Positions 1 through 8,423 are shown, numbered from the stretch's first letter. The stretch: 56,926 bases of DNA from Lachnospiraceae bacterium (GCA_910575035.1 CAJTDL010000002.1:1-56926), one strand, 5' to 3'. Notes: a model not told the origin generated them from the letters alone. Translations and numbers: made by a program.

Positions 1-21
1 TTGCTCCTTTGCAACTGCCAT
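1..21 (-). CDS. Start of an unidentified gene (5' end only)
   Basis: Only the first seven codons (MAVAKEQ) lie inside the window, reading leftwards from an ATG at 21. The start is supported by an AAAAGGAGT ribosome site 6-8 bases upstream (29-36, minus strand). The gene follows the PseF-PseH gene in the same direction, separated by about 200 bp and a hairpin. It could be another pseudaminic acid gene, since pseC, pseG and pseI are absent from the window, but the seven residues do not identify it. Confidence 0.55.
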
Positions 22-138
22 AAAAATACTCCTTTTCAGTAAGAATTGTCATATCTTAATTCTTACCAAAAAGGAGCCATTTTTAACCAAAGACACAAAC
101 TATTTTACACTACCTGATCTGCCATGAAGAATTTTATC

Positions 139-195
139 AAAATGCCAGAAGCCCGTAAGGCTGAAATCCTTGCCTTGACTGGCTTCTGGCATTTT
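139..195 (-). terminator. Long nested stem-loop after the PseF-PseH gene
   Basis: A perfect 15-bp inverted repeat (139-153 with 181-195) has arms beginning AAAATGCCAGAAGCC. The 27-nt loop holds a second small stem (AAGGC/GCCTT). On the minus strand it follows the stop codon of the gene ending at 228 by 33 bp, and its 3' arm ends in TTTT followed by GATAAAATT. That suggests a terminator or 3'-end processing hairpin. The outer sequence ATGCCAGAA recurs in the hairpin at 48758-48803, so the two may be related elements. Confidence 0.55.
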
Positions 196-227
196 AAGCA
201 AAGCAATCTTCCTTCCCAGGCCTACCG

Positions 228-1484
228 TTACTGTCCTGCAAGCTTTATTGCCTTTTGGTATCCGACTTCATATGCTTCATATCCTGCTTTCGTAAAAATT
301 TGGTTGGATGCCTTATTTTCTGCCTTTACCTGAGCTTTTATTGTAACTTTTCCCAATGCATGTTCTGCATTCTGCTTACGTCTTGCCCATCTGCAGGCTT
401 CCTGTTCTGCAAGGACAATCAATTTCTGCCCATATCCCTTGTTCCGATGCTCTGCCGCAATGCTGTAACTGATGACTGCCTCATCCCCTTTTGCTCCATC
501 CTTTCCAAATTCCAGCCGCAAGGTGCCAACCTCAATAGATCCGTCACAGAAAATATAAATTTGGGTATGTTCTTCCTTTAATTTCTTTTCAAACCAGGCT
601 TTGTGTTCCTTATAAGGGATTGGGGCAGTGGAAAAAGAATTTTCCCGCACTTCTTTCTCATTTGCCCATTGGAATAACTGATCCATATCTTTCCATTCCG
701 CTTTTCTTAAAAAATAGTGGTGTTCCTGCTTGGCATTTTCCTTCTGGCTCTTCATTGGATGGCCTTTTAGCCCTTTTTCCATCTTTTTTTCTGGCTGTTC
801 CCTCATCAGCCGATACTTCAGCTCTGCCAACTTCCAATCCTGCTCATTGTCAATATCCTGCACTTCCATTTCTGGCATAACGATTGCTTTGGTATGCCCC
901 ATTATAAGGCTCCTGCTCTCCAAAAAAGCCTCTGCACGAAAACAATAGAACTGCCCGCAGTCATGGTACATAAACGGAAGATCCTGGGAACGCTTTGAGG
1001 CAAATTCTGGAAAGGCATAGTGTGCTTGTCCGTTCTCCAACAGGAATCCCCGCATGGGCGGAAAAGGAAAGGCCGTTACAGGGACTACAGAAGTTATCCC
1101 ATCCTCTGTCAACTGTTCCATTGCGTTTTTCAATTTTTCTGCCGTGACAAAAGGGGCTGTGGGATAGATGCAGCAGCCGTATTGGAAATCCCTGCCCAAT
1201 ACCTGGTACTTTGCAAGCACCTCAAGGAGCACATCAGCGGTAGTGGCATAATCATTGGAAGTCTCTGCGGAACGGAAAAAGGGGACATTTGCACCATATG
1301 ATTTTGCTATTTTAGCAATTTCTGCATCCTCTGTGGATACCATAACTTCATCAAAAATCTCTGATGACATTGCCGCCTCTATGGAATATGCCAGAATTGG
1401 CTTGCCGCAGAAATCCCGGATATTTTTCCTAGGGATACGTTTGCTTCCTCCACGGGCGGTGATGATTGCAATTGTGTGTTCCAT
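228..1484 (-). CDS. pseF: Fused pseudaminic acid cytidylyltransferase (PseF) and PseH-like acetyltransferase
   Basis: The 418-residue protein has two domains. Residues about 1-230 are a CMP-sugar cytidylyltransferase: the CTP-binding motif ARGGSKRIPRKN is at 10-21 and the acidic DIDNEQDW is near 210-217. This matches PseF, which activates pseudaminic acid as CMP-Pse. A lysine-rich linker (about 231-255) leads to a GNAT domain (257-415) with the acetyl-CoA loop RNKGYG at 347-352. That domain resembles PseH, which N-acetylates the 4-amino sugar two steps before Pse is formed. PseF and PseH are normally separate proteins of about 230 and 160-180 residues, so this is a fusion of a middle step with the last step. 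The gene lies in the Pse/flagellin cluster, 43 bp after the amidotransferase gene. Domain identities are firm at family level; the exact acetyl acceptor is inferred. Confidence 0.85.
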   Translation of the reverse strand: MEHTIAIITARGGSKRIPRKNIRDFCGKPILAYSIEAAMSSEIFDEVMVSTEDAEIAKIAKSYGANVPFFRSAETSNDYATTADVLLEVLAKYQVLGRDFQYGCCIYPTAPFVTAEKLKNAMEQLTEDGITSVVPVTAFPFPPMRGFLLENGQAHYAFPEFASKRSQDLPFMYHDCGQFYCFRAEAFLESRSLIMGHTKAIVMPEMEVQDIDNEQDWKLAELKYRLMREQPEKKMEKGLKGHPMKSQKENAKQEHHYFLRKAEWKDMDQLFQWANEKEVRENSFSTAPIPYKEHKAWFEKKLKEEHTQIYIFCDGSIEVGTLRLEFGKDGAKGDEAVISYSIAAEHRNKGYGQKLIVLAEQEACRWARRKQNAEHALGKVTIKAQVKAENKASNQIFTKAGYEAYEVGYQKAIKLAGQ

Positions 1485-1527
1485 ACTTATCCTTTCTCAG
1501 ATTGCTATACCCATTAACGCTTACCTT

Positions 1528-2538
1528 TTAAATAAGATCTTTTCTTCTCCAGTGCCCGTTTGCATCTTTCATAAGTATTTCGGTATTTGCAAATTTATCG
1601 ATGGTTTCATCAAATTCTTTCTCTGTAATTTCGATTGCCCGGCAAAAATCTTTTTTTGCAAGAGGATCACAAATCCAATCTGAATCCTTGATCATCTGCT
1701 CTGCCTGTTCCTTGGTAAAAATCCCTTCTCTAACAAATCTGCAGGCCACATCTGAGACTCTTTGAAATCCAAACTTAATAAATTTTGTCCAAAGCTGTAT
1801 CATATATCCCTTGCTGTCAATCTGGGTGAAATCATCTGCGCTTCCCTGCCTCTGCCAATCGTCAAAATCGGAAAGGGTCCGGAATCCCATGGACTGCGCC
1901 TGGGCTAAGGAATCTGCATTGGAATATGGCCAAATAGAACCAAAGTATATAATCTTTATGCCATCATCACTTGCGGAATGGAAAATCTCGCATGTTCCGC
2001 TCTCTCCATATTCAAACGCAGGATTCTCCCCCATGAATACAATCGGAATGCCAAAGGCCTTTGCAACTTCTAACGGCTTTGCATAAATTTGTTTCTCTAC
2101 CCATTCTAAGGGATGGAGTTTTTCAAAAAAACTTTTACGGGTCTCTTTTACAAACGTCTGAGGTGCACAGCGAAAATTCAAAAGATCCAGGTTATACGTT
2201 TTGACCAAATTATCCAAATTTGCAATTCCAGCATCTGAAGGAGTAAATTCATCACATACATGTACAAGTAGCGGATTTTTCACTCCATGGCACTCAATTA
2301 ACCGTTTTACAATCATACAGGAATCCTTTCCGCCTGAAACTCCCACCACACATTCCCACTTACTGTCCGCATTCTTATTTTCATGTATGAATTGTGTCAG
2401 CCATTTTTGCCTTTCTTCCCATTTGATATCATTTTTTCTATCTTTATTCAAACAAGCAAGGCAAACACCGTCTACATCCTTGCTGTTAGGTCTTGTTCCA
2501 AGGATAAATCCACATTTTTTGCACGTTCTAATTCCCAT
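1528..2538 (-). CDS. pseA: N-acetyl sugar amidotransferase, PseA/WbpG type
   Basis: The 336-residue enzyme has an N-terminal four-cysteine zinc motif (Cys6, Cys9, Cys26, Cys29) and an ATP-pyrophosphatase PP-loop SGGKDS at 68-73. It continues as a typical PseA/WbpG/LegA-family amidotransferase. Members adenylate an acetamido sugar and use ammonia to make an acetamidino group. In Campylobacter, PseA is needed for the acetamidino form of pseudaminic acid (Pse5Ac7Am) on flagellin. The Pse neighbours here support that role. The start has a good GGAAAATGAAAGATGG context and the gene lies 53 bp after the methylase gene. No glutaminase subunit is visible in the window, so the ammonia source is unknown. 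Confidence 0.85.
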   Translation of the reverse strand: MGIRTCKKCGFILGTRPNSKDVDGVCLACLNKDRKNDIKWEERQKWLTQFIHENKNADSKWECVVGVSGGKDSCMIVKRLIECHGVKNPLLVHVCDEFTPSDAGIANLDNLVKTYNLDLLNFRCAPQTFVKETRKSFFEKLHPLEWVEKQIYAKPLEVAKAFGIPIVFMGENPAFEYGESGTCEIFHSASDDGIKIIYFGSIWPYSNADSLAQAQSMGFRTLSDFDDWQRQGSADDFTQIDSKGYMIQLWTKFIKFGFQRVSDVACRFVREGIFTKEQAEQMIKDSDWICDPLAKKDFCRAIEITEKEFDETIDKFANTEILMKDANGHWRRKDLI

Positions 2539-2591
2539 CTTTCATTTTCCTTTCCATAACAAACTTTACTGCCTGATGGCAAATGCAGGCG

Positions 2592-3236
2592 TTAACGCCC
2601 ATAACCTCTTTTCTCTAGCAAAAACCATGTAACGTCATCTTTCGGAAAGCAGTAATCCCGATGATATTGAAATCCATAATCCACCAGTTGGCAATCTGGA
2701 TATCTATCCAAAAACTCTCCTGCAAAATCACGTTTGAATAACCTTCCTTCATGCCCTCGGTAAGATACCTCAATCGGCACCGGGTTATAATATTCTGAAA
2801 TACAAATATATTTTCCAGAAGACGCATACAATTTTTCGTATACATACTGCAGTTCATCTGGATTGATATGGATTAATACCCCGGATATCAAGGCCATATC
2901 ATAGGTTTTTACAGGCTTATATTCCAAAATGGAAGCTTCGAATACTTCCAGACGGCTGTCAAAGAACTTATCCGCCCTGAGGTGCTCTGCCGCTTGATGG
3001 TTAATTTCAATTGCCGCTGCCTGGACATCTGGCTGCAGCATCTTAATTGCCTTTAGGTTATTCCCTATATTAGAGCCAAATTCAATGACACTTTTTATCC
3101 CGCCTGTCCTGCCCAAGATTTTAGCAAAGAACCCAACAGCAGAAGCCATCAGCTCTTTGGTACATTCATTCCTTTCTATGTACTGATTCCCAAATTCCCC
3201 GCTCCAAAACACTTCCTGTTCTGTCTTGAATTCCAT
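2592..3236 (-). CDS. Pseudaminic acid biosynthesis-associated SAM methyltransferase
   Basis: The 214-residue class I methyltransferase has the SAM-binding motif VIEFGSNIGNN at 50-60, with an acidic motif II around AAIEIN (residues 75-80). The N-terminal block (TEQEVFWSGEFGNQYIERN) and the C-terminal block around FLLEKR are hallmarks of the methylase family found with Pse gene clusters. The acceptor for the family is not established; O-methylation of a Pse derivative is the common inference. It sits 59 bp after pseB and before pseA on the same strand, with no intervening terminator. Confidence 0.85.
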   Translation of the reverse strand: MEFKTEQEVFWSGEFGNQYIERNECTKELMASAVGFFAKILGRTGGIKSVIEFGSNIGNNLKAIKMLQPDVQAAAIEINHQAAEHLRADKFFDSRLEVFEASILEYKPVKTYDMALISGVLIHINPDELQYVYEKLYASSGKYICISEYYNPVPIEVSYRGHEGRLFKRDFAGEFLDRYPDCQLVDYGFQYHRDYCFPKDDVTWFLLEKRGYGR

Positions 3237-3295
3237 ATCCTGCCTCCTGTCTGCCTAATTACAGCTGATACCGCTGTTTTTCCATTTTGCCTTTT

Positions 3296-4282
3296 CTATC
3301 CCATCTGCTTTAAAAGCCCCTTAAGTTCCCCGACATCCAGCCATTCCTGGTTTGTCCCGGAACTGTATTCAAACCCTTCTTCTACTTTTTTCCCGCCTGG
3401 CAGGATACGGCTTTCCTCCCACCAATTATAATGGGGATATATGATATAATGCCTGTCATACTCATATGTCATGGCGGAATCTTCACGTGTCACCATAATC
3501 TCATGCAACTTTTCCCCTTCCCGGATCCCCACCTCTTTTCTGGCGCATTCCGGCGCAATCGCTTTGGCTAAGTCCGTAATTTTAAAAGACGGGATCTTAG
3601 AAATAAAGGTTTCCCCGCCTTTCGCCTCCTCCAAAGCCTTAACCACCAACTGTATGCCTTCCTCCAGGCTAATCCAGAAACGGGTCATGCGGTAATCCGT
3701 AATCGGGAGCTCCGTTTTACCCTCTTCTATCATTTTTTTAAAAAACGGAATCACAGATCCCCGGCTCCCTGCCACATTTCCATAACGGACAATGGAAAAA
3801 CGCACGTCCTTTTCTCCGGAATATGCATTGGCTGCAATGAATAATTTATCTGACACCAGCTTGGTTCCTCCATACAGGTTGATGGGATTGACTGCCTTAT
3901 CTGTAGAAAGAGCAACTACTTTTTTTACTTTACAGTCCAATGCAGCATCTATAATATTCATTGCCCCATTGATGTTCGTCCGCACAGCTTCAATCGGATT
4001 ATATTCACAAGCCGGTACTTGCTTTAACGCTGCCGCATGGATGACATAATCCACCCCGCCAAACGCACGGTACAGCCTGTCCCTGTCCCGGACGTCTCCA
4101 ATGAAAAAGCGTAGGATATCCTGATATCCTTTCAGCTTTTCCGCCATAAGGAACTGCTTATATTCATCCCGGGAATAAATGATAATCTTCTTTGGCTTAT
4201 AATGCGTTAAAACATATTCCGTAAATGCATTGCCGAAAGACCCCGTCCCCCCTGTGATTAGAATCGTTTTTTGGTTCAGCAT
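3296..4282 (-). CDS. pseB: UDP-N-acetylglucosamine 4,6-dehydratase (inverting), PseB
   Basis: The 328-residue extended SDR enzyme carries the NADP-binding motif TGGTGSFG at 10-17, and AAALKQVPACEYNP at about 83-96. Its catalytic set is Asp128, Lys129 and Tyr137 in STDKAVNP...YGGTK. The same spacing is known for FlaA1/PseB (Asp, Lys, then Tyr eight residues later). It commits UDP-GlcNAc to pseudaminic acid by 4,6-dehydration and C5 inversion. Family length is about 325-335, so it is full length. It lies 32 bp after the Maf gene. PseC, PseG and PseI are not in the window and would have to lie to the left or elsewhere. Confidence 0.93.
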   Translation of the reverse strand: MLNQKTILITGGTGSFGNAFTEYVLTHYKPKKIIIYSRDEYKQFLMAEKLKGYQDILRFFIGDVRDRDRLYRAFGGVDYVIHAAALKQVPACEYNPIEAVRTNINGAMNIIDAALDCKVKKVVALSTDKAVNPINLYGGTKLVSDKLFIAANAYSGEKDVRFSIVRYGNVAGSRGSVIPFFKKMIEEGKTELPITDYRMTRFWISLEEGIQLVVKALEEAKGGETFISKIPSFKITDLAKAIAPECARKEVGIREGEKLHEIMVTREDSAMTYEYDRHYIIYPHYNWWEESRILPGGKKVEEGFEYSSGTNQEWLDVGELKGLLKQMG

Positions 4283-4314
4283 AACGCCGCCTCCTGTTTT
4301 CTGTATTTTTTCGA

Positions 4315-6186
4315 TTATTCTACTTTTGCCACGGTCTGTTCTGTATAAACTTCAATAATCCTGGTGCATTCTTCTAATAATTCCATATATTTTTTGCCCT
4401 GGCGCGCCAGTTCCAGACCCTCTTCTTCCAAGGAAGCATATTTAAAATACTGGCCGGAACGCAGGATCTGCTCCGCCCTTACCATGGATTGCTGCAGCAG
4501 GTCATAATTTACGTTTTCTTCAATTTTCTTCCGGTTCCTCTTTACACGCTTTAAAAGCTTCAGATATGCCCGCCTATCCATATTGCCAGAACAGCACAGC
4601 TTATCTAACTGGGCATATATTTTCTTTCCTTCCTTTGCCAATGAAATGATTTCATGCACTCTCTTGGGCGTATCATGAAAGTAATTTAAGATTTTCTCCT
4701 GTTCTTCTTTATGGAACTCCGGTTCCAGCTGTTGGATACAGGCCTTTATATCCACTTCTTTTTTACATTCCTGATCGATTGCCTCCGCCAGCGTCATGAC
4801 CTTTGTCCCCTCAATCTTGGCGCCGCCCTCTGTCGCGTTGATAAACTCTACGTCATATTTTTTTCTCCACTCACGGATAAAGTCCCCAAACCATTTACGG
4901 TAACTATCCAGATTTGAAAGTGTCGGCACTTCTTCCTGGTAATTTCCCGGCACCATCAAAAACTTCTCCGTATTTTCTTCTGGCATTTCTTCCTGGAATG
5001 TCCCGTCTGCATGGGATTTATTATCGGTATATGCAAGATCCTGGCCGACAAATATGACTTTACGGAATCCCAAATGGCAGGCAAACGCAAATGCGTAAGT
5101 CGCCACAGACCCGCCCGAGGAAAACCCTTCCAGCGCCTTGCCATTCATTTTATAGATTTGATTGACATAACGATACCCATCATTGATAAAAAACTTCTTG
5201 CCCTTGTGGTAATCCATCAGGCTCTTTGACGCCGTCACCTTTGTAAGCAAAGGTATTTCCTTGGCTGCTTCTTCCTGCTCGGTAAGGTTCAAAAGCTCTG
5301 CCGTCTTCATTCCATCTAAGGTAGCAAACATATCTGGAAGGATGCCCTCTTTTAACAGCCGTTTCACAGCTGTATCCACCGCAATCAAGAAGGCCTTTCC
5401 CTTTGCCCGTTTTAATTCCTTTATATTTTTATTTAATGACGGGCCTGCCGCAATCACAATAGCTGGAACATCTTTTGGCAACACGTGCAAGAGGCTGGAC
5501 GCTTTATGCCCCGTCCGGACATACTGGACGTTATGATAGAAATTTTCTGCCTGGAACGGGCTGAAAAATAAATTTGTATCCACCCCCATCTTATATTCGG
5601 AAGCGTATTTGCTTAAGCAGCCAAAAAACTTCTTTACCGGTTCCATACATAATTTCACATAATTAGGAAGGACAAAATATTTCATCAAGGGTATTTTATC
5701 ACCACGCAGCATGGAGATAATTACCCCTTCTAGCCCGTCGTCATTAATCCCGCCTACGACGACGGCAACCGTACGTTTCCCAAAAATCTTGTCCAAGTCA
5801 ACTCTTTCCAGCTGCTTATAAAAAACAGAAAACAAGGGCTCATACAACAATAGGATGACGCTTTCATCCGTCTGGTTGGCCACTTCCTCCAAATAGTGCA
5901 GATTCCCCATGCCCAGGATAAACACTGGGGCATTGGGCACAATTTCCCCCAATACCTTGATTTGGTTCCGCGGATGCGCCATTGGGTCGCGCCTGCCCGC
6001 CAGATACAGCTTCCGGCCATCCTTTTTTATGGTCAGGATTTTCTCGCCGGTAAATGCTGTCTCCTCTGCAATCTGTAACGCTTCTTGTTCCAGCAGTTCC
6101 TCTTTTTTTTCTTCTATCATTTTAGAAATTCCAGGGAAACGCTTTTCCAGCGCATCAAGATTCTTGTCCCGCATTTCCGTTGACAT
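4315..6186 (-). CDS. Maf-family motility-associated glycosyltransferase
   Basis: The 623-residue protein (start at MSTEMRDK) has the DUF115/Maf core. Its signature VIAAGPSLNKN and LIAVDTA are in the middle, followed by ATLDG and GQDLAYTDNKSHADGT, then a long helical C-terminal third. Maf proteins transfer pseudaminic or legionaminic acid to flagellin serine/threonine in the cytoplasm. I prefer the ATG at 6186 because GAAGGAGACA lies 7-8 bases upstream. An in-frame upstream ATG at 6264 would bury most of the preceding gene. The chosen start still overlaps that gene by 32 bp, implying translational coupling. Placement next to flagellin and pseB fits a flagellin-specific transferase. Confidence 0.9.
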   Translation of the reverse strand: MSTEMRDKNLDALEKRFPGISKMIEEKKEELLEQEALQIAEETAFTGEKILTIKKDGRKLYLAGRRDPMAHPRNQIKVLGEIVPNAPVFILGMGNLHYLEEVANQTDESVILLLYEPLFSVFYKQLERVDLDKIFGKRTVAVVVGGINDDGLEGVIISMLRGDKIPLMKYFVLPNYVKLCMEPVKKFFGCLSKYASEYKMGVDTNLFFSPFQAENFYHNVQYVRTGHKASSLLHVLPKDVPAIVIAAGPSLNKNIKELKRAKGKAFLIAVDTAVKRLLKEGILPDMFATLDGMKTAELLNLTEQEEAAKEIPLLTKVTASKSLMDYHKGKKFFINDGYRYVNQIYKMNGKALEGFSSGGSVATYAFAFACHLGFRKVIFVGQDLAYTDNKSHADGTFQEEMPEENTEKFLMVPGNYQEEVPTLSNLDSYRKWFGDFIREWRKKYDVEFINATEGGAKIEGTKVMTLAEAIDQECKKEVDIKACIQQLEPEFHKEEQEKILNYFHDTPKRVHEIISLAKEGKKIYAQLDKLCCSGNMDRRAYLKLLKRVKRNRKKIEENVNYDLLQQSMVRAEQILRSGQYFKYASLEEEGLELARQGKKYMELLEECTRIIEVYTEQTVAKVE

Positions 6187-6505
6187 AACTTGTCTCCTTC
6201 TCTCTAAAATATTCTTCCGAGAGGAACATTTCCAGATATTCGGATAATCCCTGCTCCAAAGCATCCATCATCAGCACATTGTCATCTTCCTGCAGCGCCG
6301 TCTCACAGTCTTTTAAAATATCAATCAAATTCAGGTATACGCCCTCTTCCAGCCCGGAAATATCCGTAAGGAACCACTGGACAAATTCCTGGATCTGAGG
6401 AATGATTTTCCTTGTATTTTGCGCATAATTGTTATTCCTGGAGTAAGTCGCATTGAAACCCAAGAAGTTGATGGTTTCATACAGATTTTCTATTTTTTCT
6501 TTCAC
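6155..6505 (-). CDS. Small helical protein of unknown function, overlapping maf
   Basis: The 116-residue protein starts at GTG 6505 behind GGGGAAGAAAACG. It is acidic and largely helical (MKEKIENLYETINFLGF..., then LIDILKDCETALQ). No motif is recognised. It lies directly after the flagellin terminator and its 3' end overlaps the maf start by 32 bp, so the two are probably translated together. A role as a partner or chaperone in flagellin modification is possible from context only. It is too long to be FliS/FlgN by sequence that I can recognise, and I do not assign it. Confidence 0.75.
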   Translation of the reverse strand: MKEKIENLYETINFLGFNATYSRNNNYAQNTRKIIPQIQEFVQWFLTDISGLEEGVYLNLIDILKDCETALQEDDNVLMMDALEQGLSEYLEMFLSEEYFREKETSYVNGNAGQES

Positions 6506-6547
6506 CGTTTTCTTCCCCGTCTTTCCTGTCCTATATGTCCAGGAATA

Positions 6548-6573
6548 AAAAAACCAGCCGAAGCTGGTTTTTT
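6548..6573 (-). terminator. Rho-independent terminator of the flagellin gene
   Basis: The arms AAAAAACCAGC and GCTGGTTTTTT form a perfect 11-bp stem around the tetraloop CGAA, 25 bp after the flagellin stop codon. The structure is symmetric and would also work on the plus strand. It separates the highly expressed flagellin message from the downstream glycosylation genes. Confidence 0.9.
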
Positions 6574-6597
6574 CATTCCACTTATCATACAGCCCGA

Positions 6598-7779
6598 TTA
6601 CTGTAACAGGGATAATATGCCTTGTGTTGACTGATTTGCCTGAGCCAACATAGACTGCCCTGCCTGAGCAAGAATATTGTTTTTGCTGTATTCCACCATT
6701 TCAGATGCCATATCAGTATCACGGATCCTGGATTCTGCCGCCTGGGTATTCTCTGCCACATTATCCAAGTTGGCAATCGTATGCTCCAATCTGTTCTGCA
6801 ATGCACCGAGGGCGGAACGCTGGGTAGACACGCGGTTGATAGCATCCTGCACTGCGTTCAATGTAGCGTTTGCGCTGTCATAATCATCTACAGACGGAGC
6901 GTTTATCGTAACATCCGAACCAAACCCGCCTGCTGTCATTCCTGATACGATTGCATTAGCAAGCAAATCTGACCATGCATCACTCGCTTTCCCTCCATAT
7001 ACAGAAGCCAGATAACTTGCAGCCGAACCCGCGCTTCCCAGTGAATCCCAAACTGCGGTACCGGATACCACTCCATATGACCCAGCTGAAGTCATAAAAA
7101 TCATATCATCCTGGAAGTTCTTCTCACCATACGCTTGCGCTGCCTGTATAAACAGTGATTTATTTGAAGCTGCCGTCTTGGATGTGTCATATTCATATTC
7201 CACGCCCAGATAGTTAATTTTATTATAACTCTTTGTTACAGTTCCTTTTGCATAAGTAATGCTCTTTAATCCAAGAGAAGCTGCATCCATCTTGCCAATA
7301 CTGATGCTGATGCTCTGGTTAGAGTTTGCCCCAACATGAAGCTTCTTGTCTTTAAAGCTTCCATCTAACAGTTCCTGCTTATTGAACTGTGTAGTCTCAG
7401 AAATCCTGTCCAGTTCTTTCGTCAAAGCGGTTAATTCCTGGTTGATGGCGTCACGGTCAATGTCCTGGTTGGTATCATTTGCACCCTGTACAGCCAACTC
7501 ATTCATTCTCTGTAAGATACTGTGAGCCTCGTTCAAAGCGCCCTCAGCAGTCTGAATCAAAGATACACCATCCTGTGCATTGGTGGACGCACGGTCCAAG
7601 CCACGCACCTGGCTTCTCATCTTCTCGGAAATTTTAAGCCCTGCAGCATCGTCTGCCGCACGGTTAATTCTGTAACCAGATGACAGTTTCTCAGAAGATT
7701 TTGACTGTGAGCTTGTGTTTACGCCCAGCATCCTGTTAGAGTTCATTGCTGCAAGATTGTGTTGTACTACCATTGCCAT
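6598..7779 (-). CDS. hag: Flagellin
   Basis: The 393-residue flagellin has conserved D0/D1 ends: N-terminal MVVQHNLAAMNSNRMLG with SSEKLSSGYRINRAADDAAGL, and C-terminal LGALQNRLEHTIANLDN with ending MLAQANQSTQGILSLLQ. The middle (about 150-300) is a variable, serine/threonine-rich exposed domain, the expected target for Pse O-glycosylation by the adjacent Maf. There is no signal peptide, as expected for type III export. The leader carries two CsrA-type sites (see 7787-7823). I found no convincing sigma-28 box directly upstream, so transcription may come through csrA. FliW is not in the window. Confidence 0.96.
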   Translation of the reverse strand: MAMVVQHNLAAMNSNRMLGVNTSSQSKSSEKLSSGYRINRAADDAAGLKISEKMRSQVRGLDRASTNAQDGVSLIQTAEGALNEAHSILQRMNELAVQGANDTNQDIDRDAINQELTALTKELDRISETTQFNKQELLDGSFKDKKLHVGANSNQSISISIGKMDAASLGLKSITYAKGTVTKSYNKINYLGVEYEYDTSKTAASNKSLFIQAAQAYGEKNFQDDMIFMTSAGSYGVVSGTAVWDSLGSAGSAASYLASVYGGKASDAWSDLLANAIVSGMTAGGFGSDVTINAPSVDDYDSANATLNAVQDAINRVSTQRSALGALQNRLEHTIANLDNVAENTQAAESRIRDTDMASEMVEYSKNNILAQAGQSMLAQANQSTQGILSLLQ

Positions 7780-7786
7780 AATTCAG

Positions 7787-7823
7787 TTCCTCCTTGTCTT
7801 ATAATGCCGCAAATCCGTTTGCG
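7787..7823 (-). promoter_or_regulatory. CsrA-binding leader of the flagellin mRNA
   Basis: The ribosome site ACAAGGAGGAA (7787-7797) contains the CsrA core ACARGGA. Twenty-three bases upstream, 7808-7823 folds as CGCAA / ACGGAU / UUGCG, placing GGA in an ANGGAN hexaloop on a 5-bp stem. This is the textbook high-affinity CsrA target. The two-site layout, one in a hairpin and one over the Shine-Dalgarno, mirrors the known Bacillus hag leader, where CsrA blocks flagellin translation. Sites are read directly from sequence; binding is inferred. Confidence 0.75.
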
Positions 7824-7998
7824 TACATGCTTTTTTCCATTACGCAGCATCTTTACCGCGTAAATTGGCTATGTCAGTGAGCCGCCCGTCCTATCTGGGC
7901 TGGCCATTTTATATAATAAGCAGGAACCCTAGGCATCCCTGCATATTACCTATTTTATCTCTCTATCCCCATCCCCCTCATTACAAAGACGCTTTCTT

Positions 7999-8310
7999 TT
8001 AATACCCATACTTCACCTTAGGATCCTTCGCCCTCTCTTCCCTCTTGGCTCTTTTCCTCTCTTCCATCAGAATCGCCTTAATCTTCTCCTGGGCTTCTGG
8101 CGACAGCTTCCGATCCCTGTGGTGCTTCACTTCGTTCCCCGGATCCGCTGCCATCCCATATTTTTCCAGGGCCGTGCTCCGCACAATATTCATGGACTTC
8201 GGCGCATCCACCAGGATGTGCATATTATTTGCGCTCCCTCCCGTGAACACCACTTTCACGTTATCCCCTACCAACAAGTATTCGCCTGCTTTCACTGTTA
8301 ATTTCAGCAT
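7999..8310 (-). CDS. csrA: CsrA-family RNA-binding translational regulator with a charged tail
   Basis: Residues 1-45 (MLKLTVKAGEYLLVGDNVKV... then ILVDAPKSMNIVR) match the CsrA five-strand fold. In well-studied CsrA proteins the equivalent ends are MLILTRKxGE and DAPKxxxVxR. The protein is 103 residues, longer than the usual 60-75, because of a basic/acidic tail (about 55-103) rich in Lys, Arg and Glu. It sits directly upstream of flagellin on the same strand, as in Bacillus, and probably represses flagellin translation. Its own ribosome site is ACAAGGAGG (8316-8324), also a CsrA core, so autoregulation is likely. It starts 142 bp from the left end of the invertible segment. Confidence 0.85.
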   Translation of the reverse strand: MLKLTVKAGEYLLVGDNVKVVFTGGSANNMHILVDAPKSMNIVRSTALEKYGMAADPGNEVKHHRDRKLSPEAQEKIKAILMEERKRAKREERAKDPKVKYGY

Positions 8311-8393
8311 AAGAACCTCCTTGTTTCCTACTTCATCTCCCAGCCAGATGCCTTACATCAATCCATACAGCTTCCGGCCCCTGCGGCATTTTC

Positions 8394-8423
8394 ATATCAA
8401 CATACTACCTTATACAAACTTTA
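8394..8423 (-). promoter_or_regulatory. Possible sigma-28-like promoter of csrA
   Basis: On the minus strand an exact sigma-28 -35 box TAAAGTTT (8416-8423) is followed 14 bases later by GTTGATAT (8394-8401), 6 of 8 to GCCGATAT. The usual gap is 11 bases, so spacing is 3 too long. An alternative sigma-A reading is TTGCGG-18-TATAAG across the same stretch. It lies outside the invertible segment, so csrA may keep a weak basal promoter in either orientation. Confidence 0.35.

Noticed and set aside
7801-7980. Sigma-28 promoter directly upstream of flagellin
   Set aside because: CCAGATAG near 7890 is 5 of 8 to the -10 box but the matching -35 position is unrelated; no other candidate fits spacing.
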